In this document: positions 47,011 through 58,440 of the stretch, in pieces
How the letters are laid out: each line of letters begins with the position of its first letter
Numbering within the stretch: position 1 is the stretch's first letter
Source: Saposhnikovia divaricata
Taxonomy: Eukaryota; Streptophyta; Magnoliopsida; Apiales; Apiaceae
NCBI GenBank assembly: GCA_036435485.1
Contig: CM071596.1
Span: 62,297,001 to 62,361,000, forward strand
Reading direction: 5' to 3'
DNA length: 64,000 nt
Translations under genes and position numbers: made by a program
Notes under the pieces: model-generated
What the model saw: the letters and a program-made list of their open reading frames with translations, nothing else
Told to the model about the DNA's origin: nothing
Databases searched by the model: none

Positions 47011-47502
47011 CTAAGCTCGTGCAAACTTATTCAGATCAGAAGACGGAAAATTAATCGGCTCAGTAGTTCCCAATTTATACTTCCAAACTGTACCGGGAAC
47101 ACATAACTCACGAACAATCGCCTCCATATCCACATCCGCACTAGTCTTCCTTGCCCAATCTTCATCCCCCACAATCTTATGTGGTTGTCCCAAAATTGGA
47201 CGAATAGCATCTGGACTGTAATCCACCTGTTTACCTCGAACCACACTCACCCCATCCGGCTCACCTTTAGCATTCGCATAAAACTCCCTAACAACATTCA
47301 ACGGAACCGGAGCAGGCGCCTTACAAATCTCTCCCCAACGTAACTCACTAATCACATCAACCAACCCATAATGACGAGTTGGCAAGAATCCCCTTTCCTT
47401 CGCCACATACCGTGACAACAATCGATTATACTCAACCTCCGCATCCGGAGAAGAAAATCTCTCCACCCTAATAGAACCACCCCTCATTCGCTTAGGCGCC
47501 AT
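47011..47502 (-). CDS. Extra ORF after pol in A2 (putative plant transposon protein)
   Basis: 163 codons from ATG at 47502 (MAPKRMRGGSIRVERFSS). An upstream extension to 47598 is open but hydrophobic and not needed. Motifs KERGFLPTRHYG, VREFYANAKGEPDGVSVVRG and WARKTSADVD fit the domain found in ORFs after pol in Athila elements (Pfam putative plant transposon protein; sometimes called env-like). It has no signal peptide or membrane anchor, and it is short for this family, so probably C-terminally truncated. Function unknown. Confidence 0.7.
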   Translation of the reverse strand: MAPKRMRGGSIRVERFSSPDAEVEYNRLLSRYVAKERGFLPTRHYGLVDVISELRWGEICKAPAPVPLNVVREFYANAKGEPDGVSVVRGKQVDYSPDAIRPILGQPHKIVGDEDWARKTSADVDMEAIVRELCVPGTVWKYKLGTTEPINFPSSDLNKFARA

Positions 47503-48364
47503 AATAATCAAAACCCCTCTCAACAATTGCTTCACCAATAACCACCAAGAAATATCCCACCAAAAACCACCAAGCAATATCACACCAAAAATACCCAATT
47601 AACAAGAATAATACAAAACCCCCAATTTACAAGAATACAAATTCGTAATAAAAAAATAAAATAGAGAAGAGATATCCCAACTACGAATCGAAGAGGTGAA
47701 CTTGTACTAATCTTCCCCCAAACTTGAATTTTAAAGATGTAGAGGAGGAAGATAATAAATTGGGTGTGTATGTATGGGTGTGAATTTTAATGTGAAAAGG
47801 AAAAAATTTTGGTGGAATTTGGAATTTGATATAGGATAGAAAAAGATTTGATGAATAAAAGAAAAAGAATTAGAATGGATAAAGGATTTTTGAAGAAAAT
47901 ATAGAGGGTTTTGGAATTGATTTAGGATTTGATTTGGGTGGAAAGATGAGAGAAAAAGAGATATAAATAAGATTAGGGGGGTTGAGTTTTTTTTTTGTTA
48001 TATATACATAAACGTACAACAGCTGCTGAACATACTTGCAAAACCTCGGACAAAAATCTGGAAGAACCGCAGTCTGCGCGCGCGTGAGGCAAAGTGCTGG
48101 AGGGGCAGTTGCGCAGGAGCAACCTGCGCAACAAGGGGGCAGACTGCGCTGAGTACAGTAACGCAGGCGCAGCCTGCGTTACAGAGTGGCAGACTGCGGG
48201 AATAGCAGAAACGCAGGGGCAGCCTGCGTTACAGGGCTGCAACCTGCTCAAAAATTCAATTTTTTTTTTTTACAACACTCAACAAATTTTTTTTTTTTCT
48301 ACACTAATGTGTGGGTTGCCTCCCACAAAGCGCTTCTTTAACGTCAATAGCTTGACGCCGATTC
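47503..48364 (-). other. Spacer between pol and the extra ORF of A2, with GC-rich inverted repeats
   Basis: AT-rich except 48060-48250, where motifs such as AACGCAGG, CAGCCTGCGTTACAG and GCAGACTGCG recur in direct and inverted form. Poly-T runs lie at 47988-47997 and 48260-48298. After the pol stop the minus strand reads AAGCGCTTTGTGGGAGGCAA, also seen in A1. Confidence 0.65.
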
Positions 48365-51300
48365 TCAACTGATGATAAGGTCTTGGAGGTGAAGAATGCT
48401 CATTCCTCGCTCCACTGTTTCTGCAAGCAGGTATGGCTTAAGTCTCTGCCCGTTCACCTTGAATACATCTGACCCTTCTCTAGTAATCTCACAAACTCCA
48501 TTAGGATAGACCTTCACAATCTCAAAAGGTCCGGACCATCGTGATCTGAGCTTTCCGGGGAATAAACGGAGTCTTGAATTAAACAATAGAACATGTTGCC
48601 CAACCTCAAATTCCTTCTTCTGAATATGCTTGTCATGCCACAATTTAGTCTTCTCCTTGTAAATACTAGCATTTTCATAAGATTGGAGCCTAATCTCCTC
48701 AAGCTCTCCAAGTTGAAGCAAACGCTTCTCTCCCGCAGATTTTAGATCAAAATTCAAATTTCTCGTTGCCCAAAACGCCTTATGCTGAAGTTCCACCGGC
48801 AAATGACATGGCTTCCAAAAGACCAACCTATATGGAGACATCCCAATAGGTGTTTTAAATGCCGTTCTATATGCCCAAAGAGCATCATCAAGCTTTATTG
48901 ACCAATCCTTTCTCGAACTTGCCACCGTCTTCTCTAAAATTGACTTCAGCTCACGATTCGAAATCTCGACTTGTCCACTTGTTTGCGGATGATAAGGAGT
49001 TGCTACCTTTTGTGTCACACCATATTTTTTCAAGAGATCAGCCACATGTTTATTGCAAAAGTGTGAACCTCCATCAGTGATAATAGCCCGTGGCACTCCA
49101 AATCTAGTGAACACATGCTTCTTTAAGAACTTCTTCACCACTCTAGCATCGTTAGTAGGAGACGCAATCGCCTCAACCCATTTAGAGACATAATCAACTC
49201 CCACCAAAATATACTGATTCCCATAAGAAGATGGAAATGGACCCATGAAATCCATCCCCCACACATCGAAAATCTCCACCTCAAGAACAGACTGTAAAGG
49301 CATCTCGTTCCTCCTCGAAATATTCCCAACTCGTTGACATCTATCACATTTAGCCACAAAGTCTCTAGCATCTTGATGCATGGTTGGCCAATAGAATCCT
49401 GACTGCAAAACTTTCGCCACTGTCTTCATGCTACTGTTATGACCTCCACACTCTAGAGAATGGCAATGTCTGAAAATATGAGGAACTTCATCATGAGGTA
49501 CACATCTACGAAACATTCCATCAGCACACTCCTTGTAAAGTAGCGGTTCCTCCCAATAGTAGTGCTTCACATCATAAAAGAATTTCTTCTTTTGGTTATA
49601 AGAGAGATTATCCGGCACAACTTCGCCCACAATGTAGTTCACAAAATCTGCATACCATGGTGTAGACAAGGACACACCTAGAAGTTGCTCCTCCGGAAAT
49701 TTATCATTAATAGGTATTGCACCTCCTACCTCTCCATCTCCTTGGTCCAACCTAGACAAATGGTCAGCTACCAAGTTCTCGCACCCCTTCTTATCTCGAA
49801 TCTCAAGATCAAATTCTTGGAGTAAAAGAATCCAACGAACTAGACGAGGTTTGGCATCCTTCTTTGTCATCAAGAAACGAATCGCAGCATGATCTGAATA
49901 GACAATCACCTTAGACCCAACAAGATAAGATCTGAATTTATCAAGTGCAAATACCACTGCGAGTAGCTCTTTCTCCGTAGTCGAATAGTTGATTTGTGCA
50001 TCATCAAGAGTCTTGCTTGCATATGCTATCACGTGCATCCGCTTATCCTTCTTTTGCCCAAGAACAACACCCACAGCATAGTCACTAGCATCACACATGA
50101 GCTCAAATGGCAAGCTCCAATCGGGAGATGTAACTATGGGTGCAGAAGTAAGTTCCTTCTTCAACCTGTTAAAAGCATCAAGACATCTTTCATCAAAGTC
50201 AAAAACACGATCCTTTTCGAGAAGATTGCAGAGTGGCCGAGCTAACTTGGAGAAATCCTTGATGAACCGTCGATAAAAACCAGCATGCCCAAGAAAGCTT
50301 CGAATACCTTTCAAAGATGAAGGTGGTGGCAATTTTTCAATAACTTCAATTTTTGCTCTATCGACCTCAATGCCTTTATTAGAGATTTTATGCCCAAGAA
50401 CAATGCCTTCCTTCACCATAAAGTGACATTTTTCCCAATTAAGAACAAGATTCGTTTCAGTACATCTCTGCAACACCTTTGATAAACTGGCTAGACATGA
50501 TTCAAAGGAAGAACCATATACAGTGAAATCATCCATGAATACCTCCATGTCTCTCCCTATAAAATCTGAGAAAATATGGTTCATGAGCCGTTGAAACGTT
50601 GAAGGACCATTACACAAACCAAAAGGAAGCCTCCGATAAGCAAAAGTGCCATAAGGACAAGTAAAGGTGGTCTTCTCTTGATCTTCGGGTGCAATAGGAA
50701 TCTGAAAGTAACCCGAGAATCCATCCAGAAAGTTGTAATACTCATTACCCGCCAACCTTTCGAGCATTTGATCAATGAATGGGAGGGGAAAGTGATCTTT
50801 GCGAGTAGCGTTATTCAACTTCCTATAATCAATGCAAACTCTCCAACCTGTTACTGTTCTCGTGGGAATTAATTCATTCTTCTCATTGTGAACAACAGTC
50901 ATCCCACCTTTCTTAGGCACAACATGAATAGGACTAACCCATTTACTGTGTGGAACCGAATATATGATACCAGCATCAAGCAACTTCGTGATTTCTTTCT
51001 TCACCACCTCTTGCAAATTCGGATTCAATCTTCTTTGTCCCTCAATCACAGGCTTATGATCATCTTCTAAGGCAATTCTATGCATGCAAAGAGCAGGGTT
51101 AATTCCCTTGATATCTTGAATTGTCCAACCAATAGCTGATTTATATTGCCGAAGAACATGTAATAACTTTTCTAGCTCATCATCACTAAGCAAAGCAGAA
51201 ACTACCACAGGATATGTATCATTAGGACCCAAAAAAGCATACCTCAAATTAGCAGGTAGAGGTTTAAGTTCAACCTGTGGTGCCTCTGAAAGTGTAAAAG

Positions 51301-52033
51301 CCATCTCAACTTCTGTGTCTCGTACAACAAGTGCTTCTTCTTCTACTACATCATCTAACACCCGTTCTACTCCCACGAAGTGTTCATTCTCGAGCTGCAC
51401 AATGTCATCCACTATGTCAATGGTAAAACAAGTTGCTCCAAAATGAGGTATCTTCATTGCTTTATTCAGATCAAATTCCACTTTGTCCTCGCCAACATTC
51501 AATGTCAATTTTCCAGCTTTAACATCAATTGTAGTGCCAGCAGTAGCCAAGAATGGCCGTCCCAAGATAATGGGTATCTCGACATCTTCATCCATCTCTA
51601 ACACCACAAAATCACAAGGTATGACAAATTTATCCACTTTAACAACCACATCTTCAATAACCCCCAATGGATACTTAACAGAACGATCCGCCAACTGAAG
51701 TGAAATCCGTGTCTTTTTAAGTTCTCCAAGACCAAGCCTTTTGCAGATTGAATATGGCATCAAACTCACACTTGCCCCTAAGTCACACAATTCTTTCATG
51801 TTTTCCATCTTCCCAATAGTGCAAGGCAAAGAGAAGCTTCCCGGATCTTTCAATTTCTGAGGAATAGCCTTCTGGATGACTGCACTGCATTCTGCATTAA
51901 GAGTAATAGTTTCTGCATTTTCAAGTTTCCTCTTCTTTGTCAACATCTCCTTAAGAAATTTAGCATAAAGTGGCATTTGATTCAAAGCTTCAGCCAACGG
52001 AATATTAACATGCAACTGCCGGAACATAGTCAA
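48365..52033 (-). CDS. Pol polyprotein of A2
   Basis: 1222 codons without a stop. Protease: CDLGASVSLMP near 83-93 and PIILGRPFLAT near 154. Reverse transcriptase about 310-530 with WRVCIDYRKLN, FGLCNGPSTFQRLM and active site FMDDF at 499-503. RNase H about 640-765 with D648 and D713. Integrase: zinc finger His residues near 858 and 865 and CxxC at 896-899, catalytic D928, D987, E1023, then a C-terminal part ending near VFKVNGQRLKPYL. All expected catalytic residues are present. Frame and order show it is the continuation of gag. The first codons of the natural protein lie upstream, towards 52130. It makes cDNA from the element RNA and inserts it into the genome, in virus-like particles. Confidence 0.95.
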   Translation of the reverse strand: MTMFRQLHVNIPLAEALNQMPLYAKFLKEMLTKKRKLENAETITLNAECSAVIQKAIPQKLKDPGSFSLPCTIGKMENMKELCDLGASVSLMPYSICKRLGLGELKKTRISLQLADRSVKYPLGVIEDVVVKVDKFVIPCDFVVLEMDEDVEIPIILGRPFLATAGTTIDVKAGKLTLNVGEDKVEFDLNKAMKIPHFGATCFTIDIVDDIVQLENEHFVGVERVLDDVVEEEALVVRDTEVEMAFTLSEAPQVELKPLPANLRYAFLGPNDTYPVVVSALLSDDELEKLLHVLRQYKSAIGWTIQDIKGINPALCMHRIALEDDHKPVIEGQRRLNPNLQEVVKKEITKLLDAGIIYSVPHSKWVSPIHVVPKKGGMTVVHNEKNELIPTRTVTGWRVCIDYRKLNNATRKDHFPLPFIDQMLERLAGNEYYNFLDGFSGYFQIPIAPEDQEKTTFTCPYGTFAYRRLPFGLCNGPSTFQRLMNHIFSDFIGRDMEVFMDDFTVYGSSFESCLASLSKVLQRCTETNLVLNWEKCHFMVKEGIVLGHKISNKGIEVDRAKIEVIEKLPPPSSLKGIRSFLGHAGFYRRFIKDFSKLARPLCNLLEKDRVFDFDERCLDAFNRLKKELTSAPIVTSPDWSLPFELMCDASDYAVGVVLGQKKDKRMHVIAYASKTLDDAQINYSTTEKELLAVVFALDKFRSYLVGSKVIVYSDHAAIRFLMTKKDAKPRLVRWILLLQEFDLEIRDKKGCENLVADHLSRLDQGDGEVGGAIPINDKFPEEQLLGVSLSTPWYADFVNYIVGEVVPDNLSYNQKKKFFYDVKHYYWEEPLLYKECADGMFRRCVPHDEVPHIFRHCHSLECGGHNSSMKTVAKVLQSGFYWPTMHQDARDFVAKCDRCQRVGNISRRNEMPLQSVLEVEIFDVWGMDFMGPFPSSYGNQYILVGVDYVSKWVEAIASPTNDARVVKKFLKKHVFTRFGVPRAIITDGGSHFCNKHVADLLKKYGVTQKVATPYHPQTSGQVEISNRELKSILEKTVASSRKDWSIKLDDALWAYRTAFKTPIGMSPYRLVFWKPCHLPVELQHKAFWATRNLNFDLKSAGEKRLLQLGELEEIRLQSYENASIYKEKTKLWHDKHIQKKEFEVGQHVLLFNSRLRLFPGKLRSRWSGPFEIVKVYPNGVCEITREGSDVFKVNGQRLKPYLLAETVERGMSILHLQDLIIS

Positions 52034-52129
52034 GAACTTCTCGTACTGCTTCTCTAACTGCCTGTTGTGAAGTCTATGTGGAAATGGAATAGGAGGAACA
52101 TAAGGTGGTGGAGGAACATACGGCTTTTC

Positions 52130-53635
52130 TTATTCTTCTTCCTTCTTCTTCTCATCTTCTTTTTCTGACGTGTCTGCAGCAATCTCTACTGGCTCATCCT
52201 CTTTCTCAGCATCACTCTCTTTAGGCTTAAGAACCTCAACCTCGGGCAATTCTTTTCCGCTCCTCAAAGTAATTGCTTTGCATTGCTCTTTACCAGTCTG
52301 GTCGGGTTGACTAGGAAGAGACCCTTGCTCAAGAACACCCATCTTTGAGGCAATCTGTCCAATCTGTGTTTCTAGCATCTTTTGAGATGATGCCATCTGA
52401 TCTATTCTTGATTCCATATTAGCCAATGCCCCAGAAGTCCCTTGCATAATCTTATTTAGTGCAACCTCCCACTCAGCTGGTTCTTTCTTTGGTGGAGGTT
52501 GATACTGCTGCTGTGCTTGATATGGCGGTCGTGACTGAAAACCAGGAGGTTGATTCTGCCTTGGAAATGCATAGGAAGGATTAGCTGCATGATTATTGCT
52601 GTAAGAAAGATTGTTGTTTGGCCTTTGATTCGGATTGTAGTAAGAATTATTCTGCACAGGCCAAGGCTGTCTTCCTTGAATAAAAGATGCTTCTTCTGGA
52701 AATTGTTGCACATAATAGTTTTGACTAGCACCATAATCATTATACCCTTCCATAGGTGAAGAAATAGCATTCACATTTGCCCTTTGTCCTCGCACCTCCT
52801 GAGTTAGAGTATCCAACTTTTGAGCCAGCATGTTGATCATCTCAGATTCTTGTGCTGCTTTTGCTGAGCTCGTCCCACTAGGTGCCCATGAATAATTATT
52901 AGATGCTAATTCCTCAAGGAGTGCTTTAGCCTGTGTAGTTGGTGCCTTCTTGAAATTTCCATCAGCAGCCACATCCAAACTCAAACGAATATCTGCATTC
53001 ATGGCCCCATAAAAAGTACTAATGATCTGCCAATCTTCTAAGCCATGATGTGGACACTTCCTCAATAGTGCCTTGAATCTCTCCCATGCCTGATATAGAC
53101 CTTCACCCGGTTGTGCTTTAAAACTCATAATCATAGTCCTCAACTGTTGCGTCTTGTCAGAAGGATAATATTTGGACAAGAATGCAGTAGAAAGACTCTC
53201 CCATGTAGCAACCGAAGTGTTTGGAAGTTGCTGAAACCATTCCAAAGCTCTTCCCTTAATAGAGTAGGGAAACATATGGAGACGAATCTGATCACTCGTA
53301 ACACCAGTGATTCTGAATGAGCCACACATCTGCACAAAACGCTCTAGATGTCTGTGTGGGTCTTTTAATTCAATGTCTCCTTCAAAATCTTGATTGCTGA
53401 TCATCTGAATTAAGCTCGGATTAATATGGAACTGAGCTGCACCAATCTCTAGAGTTTTGTACATGCAATTGGCTGGATTCGGTGTCTCATGGTCCCAAAT
53501 AGAAGACTGATCAACATTAACAACTGGTCGAGGTTCTGGCTCTCCCATCTTAGCTTTATCTTTTCTTAGCTTTCTCAAAGTACGCTCGATTTCAGGGTCA
53601 AATTCCAATTTTCTAGCGCAAGATGAACGTAGCAT
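52130..53635 (-). CDS. Gag of A2
   Basis: About 501 codons from ATG at 53635, near a possible splice acceptor TTTTCAG. The capsid domain lies around residues 70-230 (QMISNQDFEGDIELKDP, RALEWFQQLP, TAFLSKYYPSDKTQQL). An Asn/Gln/Pro/Tyr-rich part follows, then a helical segment LDTLTQEVRG and MESRIDQMASSQKMLETQIG, and an acidic C-terminus. It ends at TAA 52130-52132. The codons after the stop stay open in the same frame up to pol, so Gag-Pol is one frame with a single stop. I see no CCHC knuckle. Confidence 0.9.
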   Translation of the reverse strand: MLRSSCARKLEFDPEIERTLRKLRKDKAKMGEPEPRPVVNVDQSSIWDHETPNPANCMYKTLEIGAAQFHINPSLIQMISNQDFEGDIELKDPHRHLERFVQMCGSFRITGVTSDQIRLHMFPYSIKGRALEWFQQLPNTSVATWESLSTAFLSKYYPSDKTQQLRTMIMSFKAQPGEGLYQAWERFKALLRKCPHHGLEDWQIISTFYGAMNADIRLSLDVAADGNFKKAPTTQAKALLEELASNNYSWAPSGTSSAKAAQESEMINMLAQKLDTLTQEVRGQRANVNAISSPMEGYNDYGASQNYYVQQFPEEASFIQGRQPWPVQNNSYYNPNQRPNNNLSYSNNHAANPSYAFPRQNQPPGFQSRPPYQAQQQYQPPPKKEPAEWEVALNKIMQGTSGALANMESRIDQMASSQKMLETQIGQIASKMGVLEQGSLPSQPDQTGKEQCKAITLRSGKELPEVEVLKPKESDAEKEDEPVEIAADTSEKEDEKKKEEE

Positions 53636-53725
53636 ACACCTGAAAATCACCAACAAAACAACTTATGGAACCAATTAAAATCTAAACAATAAGAAACAAT
53701 TAACCTAAACTCAACTATACTGCCT

Positions 53726-53743
53726 TCCCCAGCAGCGGCGCCA
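53726..53743 (-). other. Primer-binding site of A2
   Basis: TGGCGCCGCTGCTGGGGA on the minus strand, three bases from the LTR; Asp-tRNA type with one change compared with A1. Confidence 0.85.
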
Positions 53744-53746
53744 ATT

Positions 53747-55022
53747 TGTTAGTAGTATTTTTGTTGTTCGTTCGCAGAGAAGGACTGAATGTAATATCAA
53801 GTTCAAGTATTTTATCTCTCACAATTTAGAAGTGTAGAAGAATGTTTGGTTTGTTTATAAACTAATTAAACTAATTATCAATTGAGAATAAAATATATGA
53901 GGAAAATAATCCAAGAACTGGGGTTCTACACTTGGTTTCAATGCACATTCAATATCTATGTGACATCTACGTTCTTACTCTGCTGAAAACAATTCTTCTA
54001 AGGTTATAATGTTCTCTTCCAAGATACAATATAGTGTCTACAACTACACCTTTATTGTCACTTCCGTGATACAATCAAAGTACAATCATAAACTATTACG
54101 CACCAAGAATTATAAGTCTCACAACTCTCCTATTAATCTTCCAATCAAATATTCGAGTTATGTCTGTTAAATCCTGTACTAAAATTGCAACTCCACTTCC
54201 AAGTTATTACAATCCCTAAAATCCAATCAAAGGTTCATGACTCCCCTAATTGTATTAAGCCCTCAACAACAGATCAGCAAAGCAAGAAAATCACAGATAA
54301 TTAAACATACATGAATACCAAGGAATACTACCCAATTCTCAGATTAGAGAATTAGTTACACATGATTAAATTAACAAAACTAGAATTAATAGAAGAAATC
54401 ATAATTAGAAGAATATAGAAAAGAAACCTTTTAACTTCAATCTTCAAAGAAAATAATGGTTCTCCAGAAAAAAAATCCTAAAAGCTGCGTACAAATTGTA
54501 TCTCTCTAACAATGAACCCCGTTTTTCCCATCCCTAGATGTGTTTATATAGATACTCCTAATCTTGCCCAACAAGCAATTACCTTCTATTACAATTAGAA
54601 TTTAAAGAAGGTACCAAAACTGCCTAGAATACAATTAGAATTAGAAAAAGGGCAAAACAGTAAATTCATGGCCTTTTTTTATAAGAAAACGTGCGCGACT
54701 TTAATCATCACATTCCTTGCACGTGATTTCTATCCCATGTTGTAGAAAATCTCTCAAGCTTCGCGTGGGCAGTAAGATCGCTGAAAACGGACTTCTAGAA
54801 ATCCAGATATGGCCAAAACAGTATAAGCTGTGCAGCCTTCCCGGAAAATCCGAATTTTAATCAATTAATTCTCCAAGAACGATAGAAGCATCCACTTTAA
54901 TCAACATTCTCGTAAATCTGCACAACTAAGCAAAACACATCAAAACTACAACAACTTGAGTCCAAAACAATCAATTTAAGCCGAACGGAGGCATTCCCAT
55001 TGGATATAAAATCCACTTATCA
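53747..55022 (-). repeat. 5' LTR of A2
   Basis: 1276 bp; a handful of substitutions and short indels against 45486-46759. A TATA-like CTATATAAACAC lies near 54540-54551 on the minus strand. Confidence 0.92.
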
Positions 55023-56300
55023 GTACCTCATTCAATTCAGTGACCTGCTAGAAATACCTCACAAGTAATCTCTTTAAGTATCTCTTGTTTCTTACAATGA
55101 GTTAGCTCGCGTAAGCTTAGAGGTACTGTATTGGGATATTTGTATTAGATATAGAGGTTCATTCGATCTCAGCGTGTTTCGTAAGAGGTTAAAGAAGAAA
55201 AGGGAAGACATGTTAAAGCTACAAGCAAGAATGATGTGAAGAAATTATAGTATCTATTCGGGCGTTAAGGAGAATTCGAAATGGTTGAGGATTTTGAGGA
55301 AGAGTAGCTACAAGAATCTGATATAAGTATTTTGAAGAAAATACACAGTACTCAACTTCATGGATGAATATTCAACGACTTATTAGAGATTATCGAAGAA
55401 TTATGAAGCTTCTTGGAGTTAGTTCTTCATCAAAGACAACTTCCCTGAAGAACTGGGGGGTAGTAAAATTACTATAGCACATGGTACTTTGAAAATTGAG
55501 GATTTCAAAACTTTAAGAATTCAGGTCCAGGAACCTCACCATCAGGTTTAGGAAGCTCACGATTTGGTTCAGGAACCTTACGGATTGATTTGGTCTAGTA
55601 TCTTGAAGAGCGGCATGCTTGCATCATGAACACGTCAATGAGTTTTCAAATCTAACGGAGGCTTCCACTTCACATCTGATCAGTCTACAGAAAGATCCAG
55701 GTGTTTCCTCTCCTTTTATGCTTACATATTCGTAGAAAACCTCCCAGGTACGCTTTGCAAACTCTTACTATTCATAAAGCATGCTTAAATATTTATGTTG
55801 TTGAGGTCTTATATGCGATAAAGCTATGATCATGTCTTGATTATGTTTCTTGATGTTAGAATGCACATGTACCTAACAGATTATAGGTTCCTAGATATTT
55901 ACCTGCATCTCGCAGGTTCCTAGATATTTACTTGTAGCTCACAGGTTCCTTGATATTTACCTATACCTTGCAGGTTCCTTGTTATTTACATGTAATTCGT
56001 AGGTTCCTTGATATTTATTTGTAGCTTGCAGGTTCCTTGATATTTACTTGCAGTATACAGGTTCAATGTATTTACCTTTAGTTAACAAGTTTCGTGTTAC
56101 TCACCTGAAGCTCAAAAGTAACGGCTTCCAGGTCTAGTTGTATTTATATGTGTCTAGTAGATTACTCGTTATTCTCTTGTAACTGACATATTGCAGGTTC
56201 ATTGATATATACTTGAAGCTTGTATGTAATAGCTTTCAGGTTCATTGACATTTATTAGAAGTTAATTGTTGATAGTTTCTGATTAGCAGCTTCTTACTTG
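55023..56300 (+). repeat. Element G 3' region, GGTTCC repeat block
   Basis: Non-coding. A second internal purine tract, AACTGGGGGGTAGT, is at 55451-55464. From about 55870 to 56250 the phrase AGGTTCCTTGATATTTAC recurs with changes every 35-45 bases (for example at 55911, 55943, 55975, 56009 and 56028 approximately). Confidence 0.75.
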
Positions 56301-56339
56301 AAGTTCCCAGCCAGCTGATACCTGAATAGAAGAGAGTGT

Positions 56340-58058
56340 ACTTACAGCAAGAGCTCCATGCCTTTAGAGGATTAATCTAGTGCCCTTCTGGATTCTCTTT
56401 GTGCTCTATTCAAGGATTCAATTAGAGCCCAGAAGGACTCACTAGGTTCCCTAAGCATATCCATGAATTCACCTAGTGCCCTTATGGATTTTCTATGTGC
56501 CCATATAGGTTCACTTAGAGCCCAAAAGGATTCACTTGGTGCTTCATGCATCGACGCGAATTTGTTTGGTATCTTGATGGATTCTCTTTGTACCCTTCTA
56601 TGGATTCATTTGGTGCCCAATTGGTTTCGGTTTTTGCCCTTAGCAGAGGTTCACATAACGACCAGTTGGATTCGCCTTATGCCCTTATAAGGATTTGCAT
56701 AGAGCCCAGAAAGATTCACTTTGAAAGCCCTGTTAGCCGCAGGCACTTGATAGCTAGAAAAGATTTGCAAGCACGAAAGATTTACTTCGAAAAGCCCTAT
56801 GAATCGTAGGCACGCATTCAAAAGTCCCATAAGCATGTGGGCACCTAGTTAAAGGTTTTGGGAACCTAAGCATGGGTAACCTAACCTAAAGTTTGCTTGT
56901 ACTTGAAAAGCCTTCAAAGGGATTCATCTTGTGCCCGTACGGATTCACTTGGTGCCCCTAGAATTTGAAATGACTCATCATGTGCCCTATAGATTCTCTT
57001 TATGCCCTCTTCAGGATTCACTTAGAGCCTATAAGGATTCACTTGATGCCAGAAAGGAATTAACTTAGTGCCCAACCGGATTTTTTTCGTGCTCTTTCCA
57101 TGATTCACCTAGAGCCCGGATGGATTCACTTCGTGCTCCCTAAAGCCAAAAGGATTCATTTGATGCCCAATCGAATTCTTTAAGTGCCCTTCTCAGGATT
57201 CACTTAAAGCTCAACTGGATTCGTCTTATGCCCTACTAAGGATTCACTTTGCGCCCAATTGAATTCTCTAAGTGCCCTTCCCAGGATTCACCTAGAGCTC
57301 AATTGGATTCGCCTTGTGCCCTCATCAAAGTGATACATAGATGAATACTGTCACTTATAAAGCTTGTGTATGATCGAAACATGTACCGTACTACTAACAG
57401 GTTCTTGATAAAGCAGCTTGCAGCATCCTTGATGATCATCAGAAGCTTTTAGTTAATAGCTTCCAGCTTCCGGTTTTCGACCCATAGTTTATAGCTACAG
57501 CTTTAGTGATATTCAGCCGAAACAAGCAGCTTTTAGTCCACCGCTTCAACAAGCTATAGGAGGTTCGTGCGTCATGACGGCTTGGGGGGTACCTCAATTC
57601 CCCTATGCAAGCTTGCATAGAGAAGAGATTCCATCTTCCAGGTTCAGTAACGGAACCTCAATCCATATCGGCACGATGAAGCACAGATAAGTTCTACTTT
57701 CATGCCTTTATATCCTTAACTATCATGCACATTTCCTGTTAATGAGAGCTTATATTCTGTCATGCTTAGATACAGGTAGCCTTTAATGCGTATATTGCAT
57801 TATCTTTAGAAATGAAATTTATGTGAACTTGTACTTAGGATGTTATCATGCCCTATAGGTTTACAGTTTACGCAACATATATGCGTAGTTTATGATCTCG
57901 AACTTGTTAGTTGAATCAGCCAAGTAGTTAATTGATATGCCACTTGAGAAGGTAGCAACATATATAACGTAGATAATCATTCATACTTGCATACATGCAT
58001 CACTTATATGTGAGCTAGTCAGCTCGTATTACTAATCTATATTTCTTAGTTTTCTTAG
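56340..58058 (+). repeat. Element G 3' region, GGATTCAC repeat block
   Basis: A degenerate core GGATTCACTTxGTGCCC occurs dozens of times at 25-40 base spacing between 56360 and 57330, sometimes with AGAGCCC or a related ending. No frame runs through it. A third purine tract, CTTGGGGGGTACC, lies at 57581-57593. The stretch 57600-58058 is AT-rich and plain. Confidence 0.8.
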
Positions 58059-58440
58059 TGTTGTGCCCAAAATTACCAGAGCTCGATTTAGACCTATTAA
58101 GTCATAGGTTCCAATCCACAAGTAGTGTATAAGTCAGGAGACAAATCCAGTACTCGATATGAAGACCAAACGTGGAGAAATAAGCATTAGCTGAGAAGAC
58201 AATCAAAAGGTTATGAGTATCAAGACGTTCCTGATGAAGCAGTAGTTGAGCAGATTACGAATGGACCAGGTACAGTTTCCTGTAGAGAGGTTCCTGAGCA
58301 CCAGGTTCCTGAGTATAGACAACAGAGAGATCTAGAAGCCAGCCAGAAAGAAGCAGACTTATTACTGGATGAGTACTCCTAGGACGCAGTTGATCCTAGA
58401 TTACCTCTAATAGACGGACAGTAGATAGTCAAGCAAAAAG
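58059..58440 (+). repeat. Diverged LTR-like segment inside element G
   Basis: Begins TGTTGTGCCCAAAAT like the LTR at 59000 and keeps its order of motifs (GGTTCCAATCC, the CAGGTTCCTGA group, then GCAGTTGATCCT and ACCTCTAATA). It seems to be an old copy of the 5' half of the LTR. Confidence 0.6.

Larger units (their letters stand above)
45486..55022 (-). mobile_element. A2: nearly complete Athila Gypsy element
   Basis: 9.54 kb, minus strand, duplication GTACC (45481-45485 and 55023-55027). LTRs of 1274 and 1276 bp with few differences. Element order: 5' LTR, Asp-type primer site, gag, pol (protease, RT, RNase H, integrase), extra ORF, purine tract TAAGTTTGGGGGTT, 3' LTR. Pol is open over 1222 codons and shares a frame with gag, from which a single stop separates it. 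It is the only element in the window with an intact set of enzymes. Confidence 0.93.
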
